Source: Eudorina sp. 2006-703-Eu-15
Taxonomy: Eukaryota > Chlorophyta > Chlorophyceae > Chlamydomonadales > Volvocaceae
NCBI GenBank assembly: GCA_003117195.1
Contig: BDSI01000014.1
Coordinates: 1,247,001 to 1,311,000, forward strand
Length of the DNA: 64,000 bases
Reading direction: 5' to 3'
The stretch's first letter is position 1. Each line of letters opens with the position of its first letter. Shown piece by piece: positions 1-11,345 of the stretch. Made by a program: the position numbers and the translations under genes. Below the pieces are notes generated by a model. It was not told the origin of the DNA. It ran no database searches and saw nothing but the letters and a program-made list of their open reading frames with translations.

Positions 1-1092
1 GGTTGGCGGGTTGCCTGGTTGGGGGAGGTCTAGGGTTCAACAGCGTTTGGATTGTTGGTTCAACAGCGTTGCTGCAGTTTACAGAGGGAAAGCTTCAAAC
101 CCGGAACGGACACGGCCGCCCCCAGCACACTTTGACAAATGTATCGACCGGAAGGGTGGTGTTGATTGATTAAATTGATTGGTTGATGCCCTAACAAATG
201 ACGGGAAACGGACGTGTGAGTCAGGAAACGTGTCTGGGGACCCGGCGGGACGTGCGCGGGGGGTGAAGGGTGATGTACAGTGCAGCAGCACAGAAGGAGC
301 GCAACACGCACGACAGTCCTTGGATAATAGCAGGAGGAGGATCACGCCAGAGAGAACACCTCCCAGACACGCCCTGCCTGTCCGGCGACACGTGCGTATC
401 AACGGCAGCCACCGGGTACCTGCCAGGCCAAGGAAAGGGGGGAAGTGTGTTAAGAAACTGAACCCTGACCAATCCGGCAGCCCAGGGGGGCCGGGGGACA
501 GGTTGTGCCCGAGGTCGGGACGCGTCGGATCTTGGCACGAGGTCGGGCGGCATCCAGGACCAGACCAGACCAGGCCGGCAGCAGCCGAAGCAGGGAAGAG
601 GGGCGCGCATGCGCCCTCTCACGGCTGCGGCCTCGGTCCCCTGCTGCCCGGCCTCGGTCCCCTGCTGCCCGGCCTCGGTCCCCTGCTGCCCGGCCTCGGT
701 CCCCTGCTGCCCGGCCTCGGTCCCCTGCTGCCCGGCCTCGGTCCCCTGCTGCCCGGCCTCGGTCCCCTGCTGCCCGGCCTCGGTCCCCTGCTGCCCGGCC
801 TCGGTCCCCTGCTGCCCGGCCTCGGTCCCCTGCTGCCCGGCCTCGGTCCCCTGCTGCCCGGCCTCGGTCCCCTGCTGCCCGGCCTCGGTCCCCTGCTGCC
901 CGGCCTCGGGGGATCACCATCCGCGACACCCCATCACCGACGCTTCATTGCCCACCTGCTCAAAAATCGTAACTCCCTGCTGTTCGTTCCCCGCCTGGGC
1001 GTGTACCACGCACGGCTCCCGGTCCGCCCAACCGTAACAGTTACGGCATCCGTACATTCCATGTACTTTTGAAAACATGCTGGACCATCCAG
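1..1092. other. Left-edge region with no supported exon
   Basis: This stretch lies upstream of the first recognisable exon of the cyclase gene. Several frames are open, but mainly because of the 21-bp tandem array at about 628-909, whose unit length is a multiple of three. The cyclase gene must start further left or in unrecognised exons here, because the first exon I can defend begins inside the HNOBA region. I found no haem-binding (HNOB) domain and no RNA gene. Confidence 0.5.
628..909. repeat. 21-bp minisatellite, about 13 copies
   Basis: The unit GGCCTCGGTCCCCTGCTGCCC is repeated head to tail about 13 times with almost no divergence, which suggests recent expansion. Because 21 is a multiple of three the array reads open in most frames and creates false periodic proteins. 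It probably lies in an intron or upstream of the cyclase gene. Confidence 0.9.
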
Positions 1093-4000
1093 ACAATATG
1101 TTTGTGTTCCGGAGCTGCCTAAACGGAATGGAGCTCAAGGGCCAGATGCAGTACATGCAGATGCCGACAGGTGGGTGCCGTGCAGCATGGTACGACAACG
1201 TTCGGGATCAAACCTTCATGATCAGCTTATTCGGGTACTGTTGTTCAAGTCGGAAAGACCGACGTTTTCCACCGTTGCGCGCCTCCCGTTGAGAATCAGT
1301 TTTTGACCCATGGGTCTCGCACCGCCCGTTGAGAATTATTTTGCGACCCATGGGTCTCGCGCCGCCCTTTGAGAATCAGTTTTTGACCCATGGGTCTCGC
1401 GCCGTCCGTTTTGTATTCCACGGGTCTCGCGCCGCGTAGTGCTCGCGGACTTGCCCACACGTCTCGACGCGCTGAGGCTACAGATGCTCGGCCACGGGTA
1501 CGACAGTGTCGGCGGCGGCGCATACGGGCAACCAGCTGCCGCCGCCGCTGCAGCAGCTGTGGCGGCGCTGGGCAGGGTGGCGGAGGAGGGAGGCTCCGAC
1601 GCCGCTTCGAATGATTTCGAGGACGCAAGTGAAGGCCTCGAGAACAACAGCCAAGATCTGCAAGTACGGCACTGTACGAATGCGGACGTGTCTGATGCCG
1701 TACACTGGCGTACATGCGTTGGGGCGTTCCGTGTATCCCTGCTCCCATGGCATGACAGGAAGCCGCGGCAGACGCCCTGGGTGGAGCTTGTGACGACTGC
1801 GTGTCTGTGCTGCTAGTGCTTAATTCCTGCTTGGCAGCGAAGCGCTGTACGATTGTACGAATGTCTGATATGGTAACGGACCGGAAGTACGGCAACCTCA
1901 TCGTTCGGCGTGCGTTCCGTCCGCCTGACCTCGTGCCTGTCCATCCGTACAACCACCCATGCATCCTTAGCCCTGCCCGCGGTACCTCCTTTCCCCTCCC
2001 CCCCCCACCCGGTGGTCCCTCTGCTCTGCTCAGGACATGGAGCCGAACGGAGGACGTACCGCATCGGCCTCGCAGTGTTTGCTCCCGTCCCGCCTGCAGC
2101 CACAGCTGCACACACAGAAGCGCGCCTCCTGCAGCCGCCTCTCCGACACGAACCCGCCCACGCCCCCCGGCGTCAGCGCGCCCGCCTGCCCCTACTTCCC
2201 CACCCTCGCCGCTGCCAACGCCGCCGCCTTCACCGCCGCATCCGGCGGACGCACTCTCGGAGCCGCTGCGCTGCTGGCGGGCCTCGGCGGCGGCCCCGGC
2301 GCCGCCGGGGGCATGTCTCGGTCCCGCCGCTCGTCCTCCAGCGGCGGCCTGTCGTACGCGGGCCAGCGGCACTACCAGAAGATGCACCTGGGGGCGGATC
2401 TGGAGCCCGTGTTGGTGTTCCTGGGAACGCCCCGCATAGGGAACGTGGAGGAGCTGCGGGTGGGTCTAGGTGGTCGTGAGTCTGTTGTCTGTCTGTCCGT
2501 CTGTCTGTCTATCTGTGGGCCTGGCTTGACTGTCTGTCTGTCTATCTGTGGGCCTGGCTTGACTGTCTGGCGAATGGGCGGGCGGCCGAGCGGGCGGGCG
2601 GCAGGCGGGTGCGCGGGCTGGCCGGAATGCAGTACACTGAGGGTCATGCAGGGCCTCAAGGATTGATCCAAAAATGGCGGCTTGCACGCCCACGTTGTCC
2701 ATCAGTTCATCTGACTGATCAACTGCGTGTGATTTCGTGTCGTACGGTTTACGGCAGATGTGCGGGCTGTTCGTCAGCGACCTTCCGCTGTTCGACCACA
2801 GTCGGGAGATGGTGTTGATGGCGGAGCAGCGGACAGCGGAGGCGGCTCTCAAGGACACCTTCGAGCGCCTCAGCCTGCAGCTCGAGGTAGGGCGTTCGGG
2901 AGGAGGGGGGGCGGCGTGTGGGGGCCTGGTACGGAGTGTGGGGGCCTGGGGCAGTGTGTGGGGGCCTGGTACGGCGTGTGGAGGGTAGATTAAAGATCTG
3001 CATGCGCGGGGCGCGGCCTGGTGGGTGGACCCCCAACCTCGCAACCAACCAACCAAACTCCCAACCGAATCTCCCGACCAACCAACTGACAAACCGAATC
3101 CCCGCAGGAGGAGCGGCGCCGCAGCGAGGAGCTGCTCTACCAGATGATCCCCAGCCACATCGCCGACTCGCTGAGGCGCGGCGAGCGGGTCAGCGCGGAG
3201 ACGTACCCGGAGGCCACCATCCTGTTCTCGGGTACGGAACTTTACGGCACGGCAACAGCAGTCGCCTGCCGAGGCTGCTGGTGCAGCGCGGCCTTGGGAG
3301 GACCCCGCGGTGTGGGCCGACCTGTACGACCCACACACATATCCAGTCATCCACCCACTCGTCCGCCCATTGGATAAAACCCACCAGCGAAGTGCGAACC
3401 CGCCATGTCACTGCTCGGAACATACTCGTGCTCTTGCCTGTGATGGCCTGCGCTGACCTTCCTGGCTGCCGCCCGCCCACCCCTTTGGACGCCCCTGCCG
3501 CTGCAGACATCGTCAACTTCACGACCATCGCCGCGGGCAGCACTGCCATGGAGGTGTGCACCATGCTGGATGCGCTATGTGAGTGGCTGACGGGGCTGCG
3601 GTCCTCCAGGGGCCGACAATGACTGCTGCCGCTGCTACTGCTGTTGCTGCTGCTGCTGCTGACGATGATGGTGATGAAGCTGAGGGGCAATGTCGATGAA
3701 AAGGAATTTCAGCGGATCTACCTGACCTGGAATCACGGCTGCTCCTGCACTTGCTATACCGTACTGCAAGAGCTCCACCGTACTGCCATTGCTGCTGCTC
3801 TTGCTACTGCTTCATGCTCTTGCTACTGCTTCATGCTGCTGCAACTTGCTACCACCACTGCTACTGCTATCTGCTACTGCCGCTACCACTGCCGCTACCA
3901 CTGCGGCTGCCTCTGCGGGTCCATCCAAAAGATGTCCCCCTTCTGCTGCAAAAGGGTGTATGGTCTGCCCACGCCGACCCAGATGGCGACCGTGCTGACC

Positions 4001-7000
4001 CGTCGGTTCTGTACGGTTCTGCACGGCATGATTCTGTGTACGGTGTGACACGTGACTGCACGGCGCTGCCCCGCAGACAACGAGTTCGACGCGCTCTTAG
4101 ACAAGTACCCGGAGCTGTACAAGGTGAGGTGGGGCGGGGTGGGGCGGGGTGGGGCGGGGTGGGTTGCGTCGTTTGGTACGTGTACGAGGACTGGAGGGGT
4201 GGCCACGCCAGGGCCCTCCCTGTAGAGGGATCCGTTGTTTCCCCTAGGGGCCTCCCGGGACAACGGTTCTCCTGGGGCACCCAGGCGTCCGACGTACACG
4301 ACACCTGCGGCATCACGGCCGTGTGCGTGCAAGTCCGCCAAGCTGCCATCCCCAGCTGCGCCTCATACTTGTCCCGCCATCCTCAGATGCAGAGCTGAGC
4401 TGCTGCTCCCTCTCTCCGCTGCCCTCCCTTTCGGACCCTGAGCTTCCGCGTCCGCCCTCCCCCCGCATTTTGACCGACGCCAACGCCCTGCCTCCCGCTC
4501 TTTTATCGGGGGTTGCTCGGCCACGCGCGGTCCGACCAACCAACCGTCAACTGCCAACGGTGAACTGGCAGGTCGAGACCATCGGCGGTGAGCGATGCAC
4601 AACAGCCCCTGGGGTCCGGGGGCCGCACCGCCTACACGCCCGTCCCCGAGAATGGCTGCCGCTGCCGCGATGACCTCTTTTGCCCCCAACGTCGCCATCG
4701 CGTGCCCTGCTGGAACACCTGCCTGCTTGCCTGGCGATTCCCGCCGCGCAGATGCGTACATGCTGGTGGCCAACGTGACGTCACCCTGCCCCAACCACGT
4801 GGATGTCGTACTGGACTTCGCGCTGGATATGCAGACCGTGTGCACGTGAGTGGTGGTGGTGGTGATGCGCGCTGCAGCCCGGTGGAACCCCTATGACACC
4901 CACACACAGGCACCCGCACACCCATCTCGCGACCCAGTTCTGTTGGACACACGGCCACACAACCCCTCCCTCCCCCGAATGTCTTCTAAACCCCTTCCTC
5001 CCTCCCTTCCCCCCTCCCTCCCTCCCCCCCTCCCTGCCTCCCCTCCCCCCTCCAGGCGCGTCACGACCAACATGGGCGCCCCCATCCAGATCCGAGTGGG
5101 GGTCCACACGGGCTCAGTGGTGGGCGGGGTGGTGGGCAGGAAGATGCCCCGCTTCCACCTCTTCGGGGACGCGGGTGAGCCCGTTTTGGTTTGGTTTGGT
5201 TTGGGGGGAAGGCGGCGGAGGGGGGAGGAAGGGGGCGGAGGGGGGGAGAAAAGGGGCGGAGGGGAGGGTGGAAGGGGGCGGAGGGGGGAGGAAGGGGGCG
5301 GAGGGGAGGGTGGAAGGGGGCGGAGGGGAGGGTGGAAGGGGGCGGAGGGGGGGGGCGGAGGGGGGAGGAAGGGGGCGGAGGAGGGGGGGCGGAGGGGGGG
5401 AGGAAGGGGGCGGAGGAGGGGGGCGGAGGGGGGGAGGAAGGGGGCGGAGGGGGGGGGGCCGGAGGGGGGAGGAAGGGGGCGGAGGAAGGGGGGCGGAGGG
5501 GGGAGGAAGGGGGCGGAGGATGGTGGGGGAGGGGGGAGGAAGGGGGCGGAGGAGGGGGGGCGGAGGGGGGGAGGAAGGGGGCGGAGGGGGGGGCGGAGGG
5601 GGGGAGGAAGGGGCGGAGGGGGGGCGGAGGGGGCGAGGAAGGGGGCGGAGGAGGGGGCGGAGGGGGGGAGGAAGGGGGCGGAGGAGGGGGGCGGAGGGGG
5701 GGAGGAAGGGGGCGGAGGGGGGGAGGAAGGGGGCTGAGGGTGGAGGAAGAGGTAGAGAGCGGAGGGGAGAAAGGAATGGATACATCCAGGGGTCCATAAA
5801 GGGTGTGTAGGTAGGGTGCAGGTTAGCACCGCACTGGCTGAGGGGGGCAAGGAGGACACGTACCCCGCCCGATGGGGCCAGGAGGCCGGGAAGCAGCCAC
5901 CGGGCGAAGGGAGAAGGGAGGCGCCTGGGGCTGTGGGGCGGCGGCTGGCAGAGGGGCTGTCTAGGCGGGTCGAAGGTGGGAGCCCATGGAGCAGCCCCGG
6001 GCCGCACATGCCGCATACCTGGTGCGGTCGGATCTGCATTCCGGTGGTCCTGTGCGGTCCGGGTGCAGGGATGCAAGGGGAGACGTATCGCATCCCCGCT
6101 CCGGATGACGAGACTCACCTCCGGATCCCTTTGTCTGCTTGCTTGCCCGCCTGCCTCCCTGCCCCTGTGCCTTTCCGCCCGCCTGCCTTTCCGCCCGCCT
6201 GCCTTTCCGCCCGCCTGCCTTTCCGCCCGCCTGCCCGCTCCTTTGCCGCCATACCCGACGGGAACCTCAACACGCCGGACCGGATCATGCCCGCACCCCT
6301 GCCGGGCGCCACGTCACGTGCATCTGGTGCGCCGCCCCGCGATCGGCGCCCGCCACGGCACCCTGCCGCCGCCTGACCTGCGGCCCAGTGAACACGTGAG
6401 TACGGATGTACGACGTTACCGTACATATTCATCGCCTTCGGTTCGTGTATGTTGTGTGTCGGGAGGACTGGTCGGGGCTTGCAGTGGGGTGGTCCAGGGG
6501 TTCTACGAGCGGCCCGGCGGCGGGCAGTGTGTGGCCCATCCTGACTCGACACCGTGCACCCTAAGCTCCCGCAGTCAGCGCAGCAGCGTCATAATCACCA
6601 CCGCCCTGTCCCTACCTGCCGTCCCTACCTGCCTATGGCACCGTACCAATTTTTTCCAGTCGAACCGTCGCTCTGGCAGCAGCACAGTTTGAAGTGTCTA
6701 CCGATTTTCCTGCCTGCCCGCTTTCTTCCCCGGCTTCCCAACCCGGCCACGCACCCTCTCCCCACCGCTGCCGCGCCGGGACGGCGGGACGCCTGCTCGT
6801 CCACCCACATGCTCGTCCACCCACCTGCTCGTGCACCCACATGCTCGTCCACCCACCTGCTCGTCCACCGGCCTCTTTCCACAGGGCCTCAAGAATGGAG
6901 AGTCACGGCCTCGCGGGTGCCGTACACATCTCCGCCGCGTCTCGCGCCCTCATCACCCAGCCCGCCAAGTACCTGATCACGGAGCGCGGCGAGATCGCGG

Positions 7001-10000
7001 TCAAGGGCAAGGGCCTTATGGAGGTACGGCACGGTGATGTACGGTTCGTTCAACGATACACGCTTCGAGGCAAGGCGCTGGCTAGAGCTTGAGAACCCTA
7101 TCTACACCCTAGACCTCAAACTCCATCCTAGGGTGGGTGATCTAGACGGTTCCCCTTCAGCATCACCGTGCGTCGGTATGGCCAGACTGGCGTAGTGGCG
7201 TTAGCTAGGTTAGTAACTAACCGTTAGTAACTAACTAACCGTTACAAGGTGGACCCGTCATCCCGACCGGGCCGTCCAACGGTCCCACACAGCTCATGAG
7301 GTAGGTAGGTCGCTTTCATTTCAAATTTTTAATGCTTTCGATTCCAGTCAGCGGAAGTTCAACGGTCAACGCAGCGGGACGCCGTCCCATCGATACGACC
7401 CTGCTGGTGCAGTCCCTTGCTTCTTTCGGGCAGCGCGATACGGCGGTGCGGCCGTGGGGAAGGTATGCCTTGGAATGGTGGTGCACAGCTAGCAGTGTGC
7501 CGAGTTGCCGCCTCACCAGTCACCACCCGGTGTGAGTCTGTTACAGGCAGTCAGCTCAACACATCCTTGCCTGCCCATTCCCCGTTGGTCCTCACCGCCC
7601 GCAGACCTTCCTTGTCTCCCGCGCAAACGCGCCGACGGCCGCCCACCTTCGTTGCATACTCGCGACCAGCACCTCCTCGACCGAGTACGCTGCCGTACCT
7701 GTCGTACCAGCCGCGCTGCAGCGCCTCGTCACGTACGGCCCCAGCGCCCTCGCCAGCTCCGTCGACACCCGCGCACCGACGCTGTCGCCGCCGCACATGT
7801 CACCGTCGGCGGCGGCGACAGCGTCGCTGATCTCCGGCCGCGGCGGCTGCGGCGACGCAGTCGGCGGGAGCGCCGGCGCCGTTGTCTCCATTGACCTCGA
7901 GAACTTGCAGGCCTTGGCCAACGCCGGCAGCCGGGGCGGCAGCGCCGCCGCTGCCGCCGCCACCGCCGCCGCGAGGCGCAGCCTTGGAGGTCGTCCGGGC
8001 TCTGGGTACCTGCTGAGTAACCCGCTGGTCAGCGGTGAGGAGCCGTCTGTGGTCCTGGCCTCCCAGATGGGTTTGGCCGCGCAGGCGGAGGGCTGCTCGG
8101 AGTTCGACCTCACCTTGGCGGCGCCGCGGACGCCCGCGGAGGCCGGCAGGGACTCGTTCGTCGCCGGCTGGCCCCCGCAGCGGCCGCCCGCCGGGGCAGT
8201 CATGTCGCCTCCGCCGCACCAGCTGCCGCCGCCGCAGCAGCAGCTGAAGCTCGCGTCGCCGCGCCCGCCCTCGCCCTCACCCTCGCCCGCGCAGCAGCTG
8301 CCGCTGCAGCAACTGGTACGGGATCCTCCGCAAAAGGGGGCACAGCAAGGGCCTCAAGAGCCTCAGCCTCCAGACGAGCAAACAGAGCGGCTGCAGGCCA
8401 TAGCGTGGCGGCTGTTCCCCGACCGTGTGTTGCTGGACCTGCCGCCGAAGTCGATGATGTATCGGTCCACGAGCTGCGTCGAGGACGGCGAGGGCAGCAG
8501 CGTGCCGGCCTCCAGTCCGCGGAACACGGGTTCGGCGTCCACGCCGCGCAACGTCCAGTCGGGCCAGCAGCGCCGCGTCGCGTTCAGACGGCACCGGAAG
8601 CCGAGCTTCTACCTTCGGGCACCGATGGCGACGCCAAGCGTGCCGCAGGTACGGCGGCGGCGGCGACGATGGGGGCATCCGTGTGTACGGTGTACGGCAG
8701 TTGTGTGCGTGTGGTGTGAGTGGGAGTGTGCTGAGGGATGTGAGTGAGCGTGTGTGTGCATTATGTGTACGGACTCGAGTACGACAAGCGGGAGGTTGGG
8801 CGGAATGGGTGAGCACAGGGTGCGGCCGGGGTGGTGGATGGACAAGGGCGGCCGGGGACCCCGCCGGTCTCCGATTGATCTGGGCTTTCGCCTTTCTTTC
8901 GCCTTTCTTTAGGCTTGCTTTACATGACCCTCGAGATGACTTCCCTCCAAATGCAGCGTGGTCTTGCCCTAGCCCCCCGGCCATGTCTGTTGGATCCTGG
9001 GCTAGGACCAGGAGCTGCCTGCCGTACAGAGCCGTACAGGGGATACGGTATCGCCAGCTGCTTGCCATGTATGGTCGTATCTCGTACGTCGTGTTGAGCC
9101 GTGCGCACGACAAGGACATGCCGGCCCCTTGGTGGTACTTGGTGGTCCTCGCTCATCCTTTAAACCTTGGCACGTGCTCAGCGATCCACCGGATTGCAGA
9201 CGCCTCTTAAGCCGACCCCGCCCCTTGGATTCCCCTCCCTGGACTTGTTGGTTGCACCTCGCAGCTCGACCTGGCAGAGCTTGAGGCCATTCTGCAGAGC
9301 CGCGCCACAGCCTCCGAAACCGCCACTCTCTCTGAGCGGGGACTGTCTCAGCCCATCTCGCCTTCCCTGGAGCGACAGCAACTGCAGCAGCAGTACTTGT
9401 ACGGCGGTTTTGCGCTCGTAAAGCACCAGGAATCCTCGCCGCTTGGGTCAAACAGAGAGTCGCCGAGCGCCGCGCCGCATGGCGAGCAGAGGCTCCAGGC
9501 ACCGACGGTGCCGGCGGCGCAGACGGCGGCGACGGCGGCGACGGCGGCGACGGCGACTCCACCGCCGCCGCCTATGGAACGAGACTCGTTGGCGACGCAG
9601 GACGAGGAAGACATTTCAGGCCCATTGCGGAGGTTGCTGCCTTTTCACGTCCTGGAGAACCTGCAGCCGCAGCAACAGCAACCGCAGCATCAGCCGCATC
9701 AACAACAACCGCAGCATCAGCAGCATCCTCCGCTTGTACGGCAGTCGCCGCTCCAGTACGACGACTCGGCGGACGGTGCGCACGCGCAGCTGCAGGCGCT
9801 GCAGCTGCGCCAGCGGTCTTTCCTGGTGAACCGATATTCCGGGCGGCCCCGGTCGGAACCCCTGCAGCCGCAGCAGCTGCAGTCTCTGCAGGAGAACTCG
9901 CCGCAGCAACAGCAGCAACAGCAGCAACAGCAGCAACAGCAGCAACAACAGCAGCAGCCACTGCAGCTGCAGCAACGCCTTTCCCAACAGTCACAGCAGC

Positions 10001-10179
10001 ACGTGGACAAGTGGGACGGCAGCGGCTGGAGGCCGCCGCACCAGCAGCAGCACCCATCTGGTGCACTGGCGCTGGAGGAGGCCGTCATGTTGCCGTACAT
10101 CGACGAATTTACGGATGTACGGCACCGTCTGACGCGTCGCCAGGAGGACTTCGACGAACTGGATGAATATTGGGCCTGA
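1093..10179 (+). CDS. HNOBA-type nucleotidyl (probably guanylyl) cyclase, 5' incomplete
   Basis: Makes a cyclic nucleotide, probably cGMP from GTP. Phase-consistent exons: 1093-1170, 1440-1663, 2076-2459, 2758-2886, 3108-3231, 3507-3578, 4077-4123, 4572-4587, 4752-4845, 5056-5174, 6389-6395, 6885-7023, 7605-8648, 9265-10179 (about 1,129 codons). The HNOBA region is split: MELKGQMQYM comes before a low-complexity insert of about 190 residues, then VLVFLGTPRI and GLFVSDLPLFDHSREMVLMA, as in soluble guanylyl cyclases. A coiled signalling helix leads into the catalytic domain with metal Asp in ILFSDIVNF and ETIGDAYM, and Asn/Arg in VNTASRMES. The Glu of ETIGDAYM fits guanine recognition, but the residue before LFGD is His rather than the Cys usual in guanylyl cyclases. 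A 650-residue tail follows, rich in Ala, Pro and Gln, ending at TGA. No upstream haem domain is visible. Confidence 0.85.
1287..1440. repeat. 40-bp direct repeat, about 3.5 copies, each with a GACCCATGGGTC palindrome
   Basis: The palindrome GACCCATGGGTC occurs at 1305, 1345 and 1385, and a decayed copy sits near 1420, at an exact 40-bp period. It lies in the intron just before the acceptor at 1439. The same 12-bp palindrome is scattered through the ATM gene further right. Confidence 0.85.
3108..7023 (+). other. Class III cyclase catalytic domain exons
   Basis: Eight exons encode one catalytic domain. 3108-3231 carries EERRRSEELLYQMIPSHIA and ends in ILFS plus the first base of the metal Asp codon. 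3507-3578 and 4077-4123 cover DIVNFTTIA to YPELYK. The 16-nt exon 4572-4587 and exon 4752-4845 form ETIGDAYMLVANV. 5056-5174 carries IRVGVHTGSVVGGVVGRKMP and FHLFGDA. The 7-nt exon 6389-6395 adds VN and part of T, and 6885-7023 continues TASRMES to VKGKGLME. The order and spacing are those of a complete cyclase fold, and exon 7605 resumes with TFLV, as expected at the domain end. Confidence 0.85.
5191..5760. repeat. G-rich purine tandem array (GGAGGAAGGGGGC-like)
   Basis: About 560 bp of almost pure G/A on the + strand, built of variants of GGGGGAGGAAGGGGGCGGAG. It starts just after the donor of the cyclase exon ending at 5174 and fills the first part of that intron. The strand bias would allow G-quadruplex or triplex structure in the pre-mRNA or DNA. 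The long Pro-rich frames on the opposite strand are by-products. Confidence 0.9.
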
Positions 10180-10439
10180 GGATGCGGCGGGAGGAGGGGG
10201 GAGGGGGGATTGGCCGAGGGCAGGGCAGGGCGTGTCTATCATCGCCTGACCGGCAATCCTGACGGCCGCATCGGGGCCAACAGCAGGGCAGCAGGGGCGA
10301 TGGATGTTCGGCGCCTTGTGCGGTCGTTCAAAAGCGGTCATCATACATCGAGTCTGCCGTTTGAATTCAATTCGGGCGAAGCAGCCTGGCTTCTCCGTAT
10401 CCAATGTCCATTCCTCCAGCAGTTCCAGCAGTGAGATTC

Positions 10440-10620
10440 CCCCGCAACATGTTTCTAACGTGTCGATGAATCCAAACCCCAGATGTGTGTTTAGGAATGC
10501 AACCCGCCCGCCCAGATGTGTGTGTTTAACGAGAAGTCCACCCAGATGTGTGTAAAAGATAACTGAGCCGCGAGAAGTGAAGCCCAGCGCAAGCGGCAAT
10601 GTCCAGACTGTGTGTGGGGG
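10440..10620 (-). repeat. Dispersed repeat fragment (ACACATCTGGG / CTGAGC family)
   Basis: Read on the minus strand this copy has the order CTTCTCGCGGCTCAGTT, TCTTTTACACACA, TGGG, then GCGGGTTGCATT, CTAAACACACA, TGGG. The same order recurs near 63,505-63,655. Shorter matches occur near 32,300-32,350 (AACTGAGCTGCGAGAAG), 21,460 (AAACTGAGCCGCGAG) and 35,340-35,430. The family is not one I recognise. Confidence 0.55.
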
Positions 10621-11219
10621 CTCGCAGGGCCCCACCACAGCCCAAGACGTATGGAGGCCCTCCCACAGGCGCCGGCGTTGCGGCATTGTGCGAGTTTGTT
10701 GCGTGGGTTAGAACACTGAATCGATCCGCGAGGTCGGTAACGGGTGCGTGGGGCGGGCTGCTGATGTGGGGAGTGCTTGAAATATCGTCGGGGTATGTTA
10801 AACAAGGTCGCTGGGATGTGTTGTAAAGGCGCAGAAAGAGATGTGTTTGAGAAACGTGGGCGGGTTGTGTGCTTTTTTGGGGGCCGGCATACGGTTTCTT
10901 GCGATTTCCGCTGGTCGTGATTGACGGTGCGTTTAATCGAGAACTGAATGAGCCGGAACGCGACATACCGGCCATATCGTATCTAGTCATTCATTGAAGT
11001 GTGCAGGGCGTTGCGTTGCGTGTGTTGGTGTTGTGTGCGAGGAACCGGCCCGAACCCGGCCCACGGCCATGTGCGTTCCTGGGAGCCCGATGGGCTCTCA
11101 GGACGCGAACCACTGCGTGGCGACCCAGCCGGACCGAACGGAGCGCTGTGCACGCGCGCGTGTGTTTTATCGGAAAGAAACTCGCCCGACCCAAATCAGT
11201 GAGTGTGGGGGGTTGTGTG

Positions 11220-11345
11220 TGTGTGTGTGTGTGTGGAGTTGTGCGTGGAGTTGTGCGTGTGTGTTTGTGTGTATCGTTACATATCTGACCGGGCCTGGCA
11301 CTGGCCAAGGGCTGCTAACCCACATGTGTGTTAAAATAAACCGAG
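11220..11345 (-). mobile_element. LINE 3'-end remnant with (AC)n tail
   Basis: A GT-rich tract is followed by ATCGTTACATATCTGACCGG and a sequence ending GCTAACCC. The same junction occurs at the 3' ends of the two LINE copies at 32.9-35.1 kb. On the minus strand this is a 3' terminus ending in ATGTAACGAT plus an AC-rich tail. Only about 60-100 bp remain, so it is a heavily 5'-truncated insertion. Confidence 0.6.

Noticed and set aside
179..1072. 297-codon ORF with 13 identical heptapeptides
   Set aside because: Openness is forced by the 21-bp array; no motif and no splice context.
4891..6118. Pro-rich minus-strand ORFs of 330-400 codons
   Set aside because: They are the complement of the G-rich intron array in the cyclase gene and overlap its catalytic exon 5056-5174 antisense.
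8913..8957. Extra cyclase exon encoding LLYMTLEMTSLQMQ
   Set aside because: The preceding exon ends in phase 0, which would put a TGA in this stretch; direct joining of 8648 to 9265 keeps the frame.
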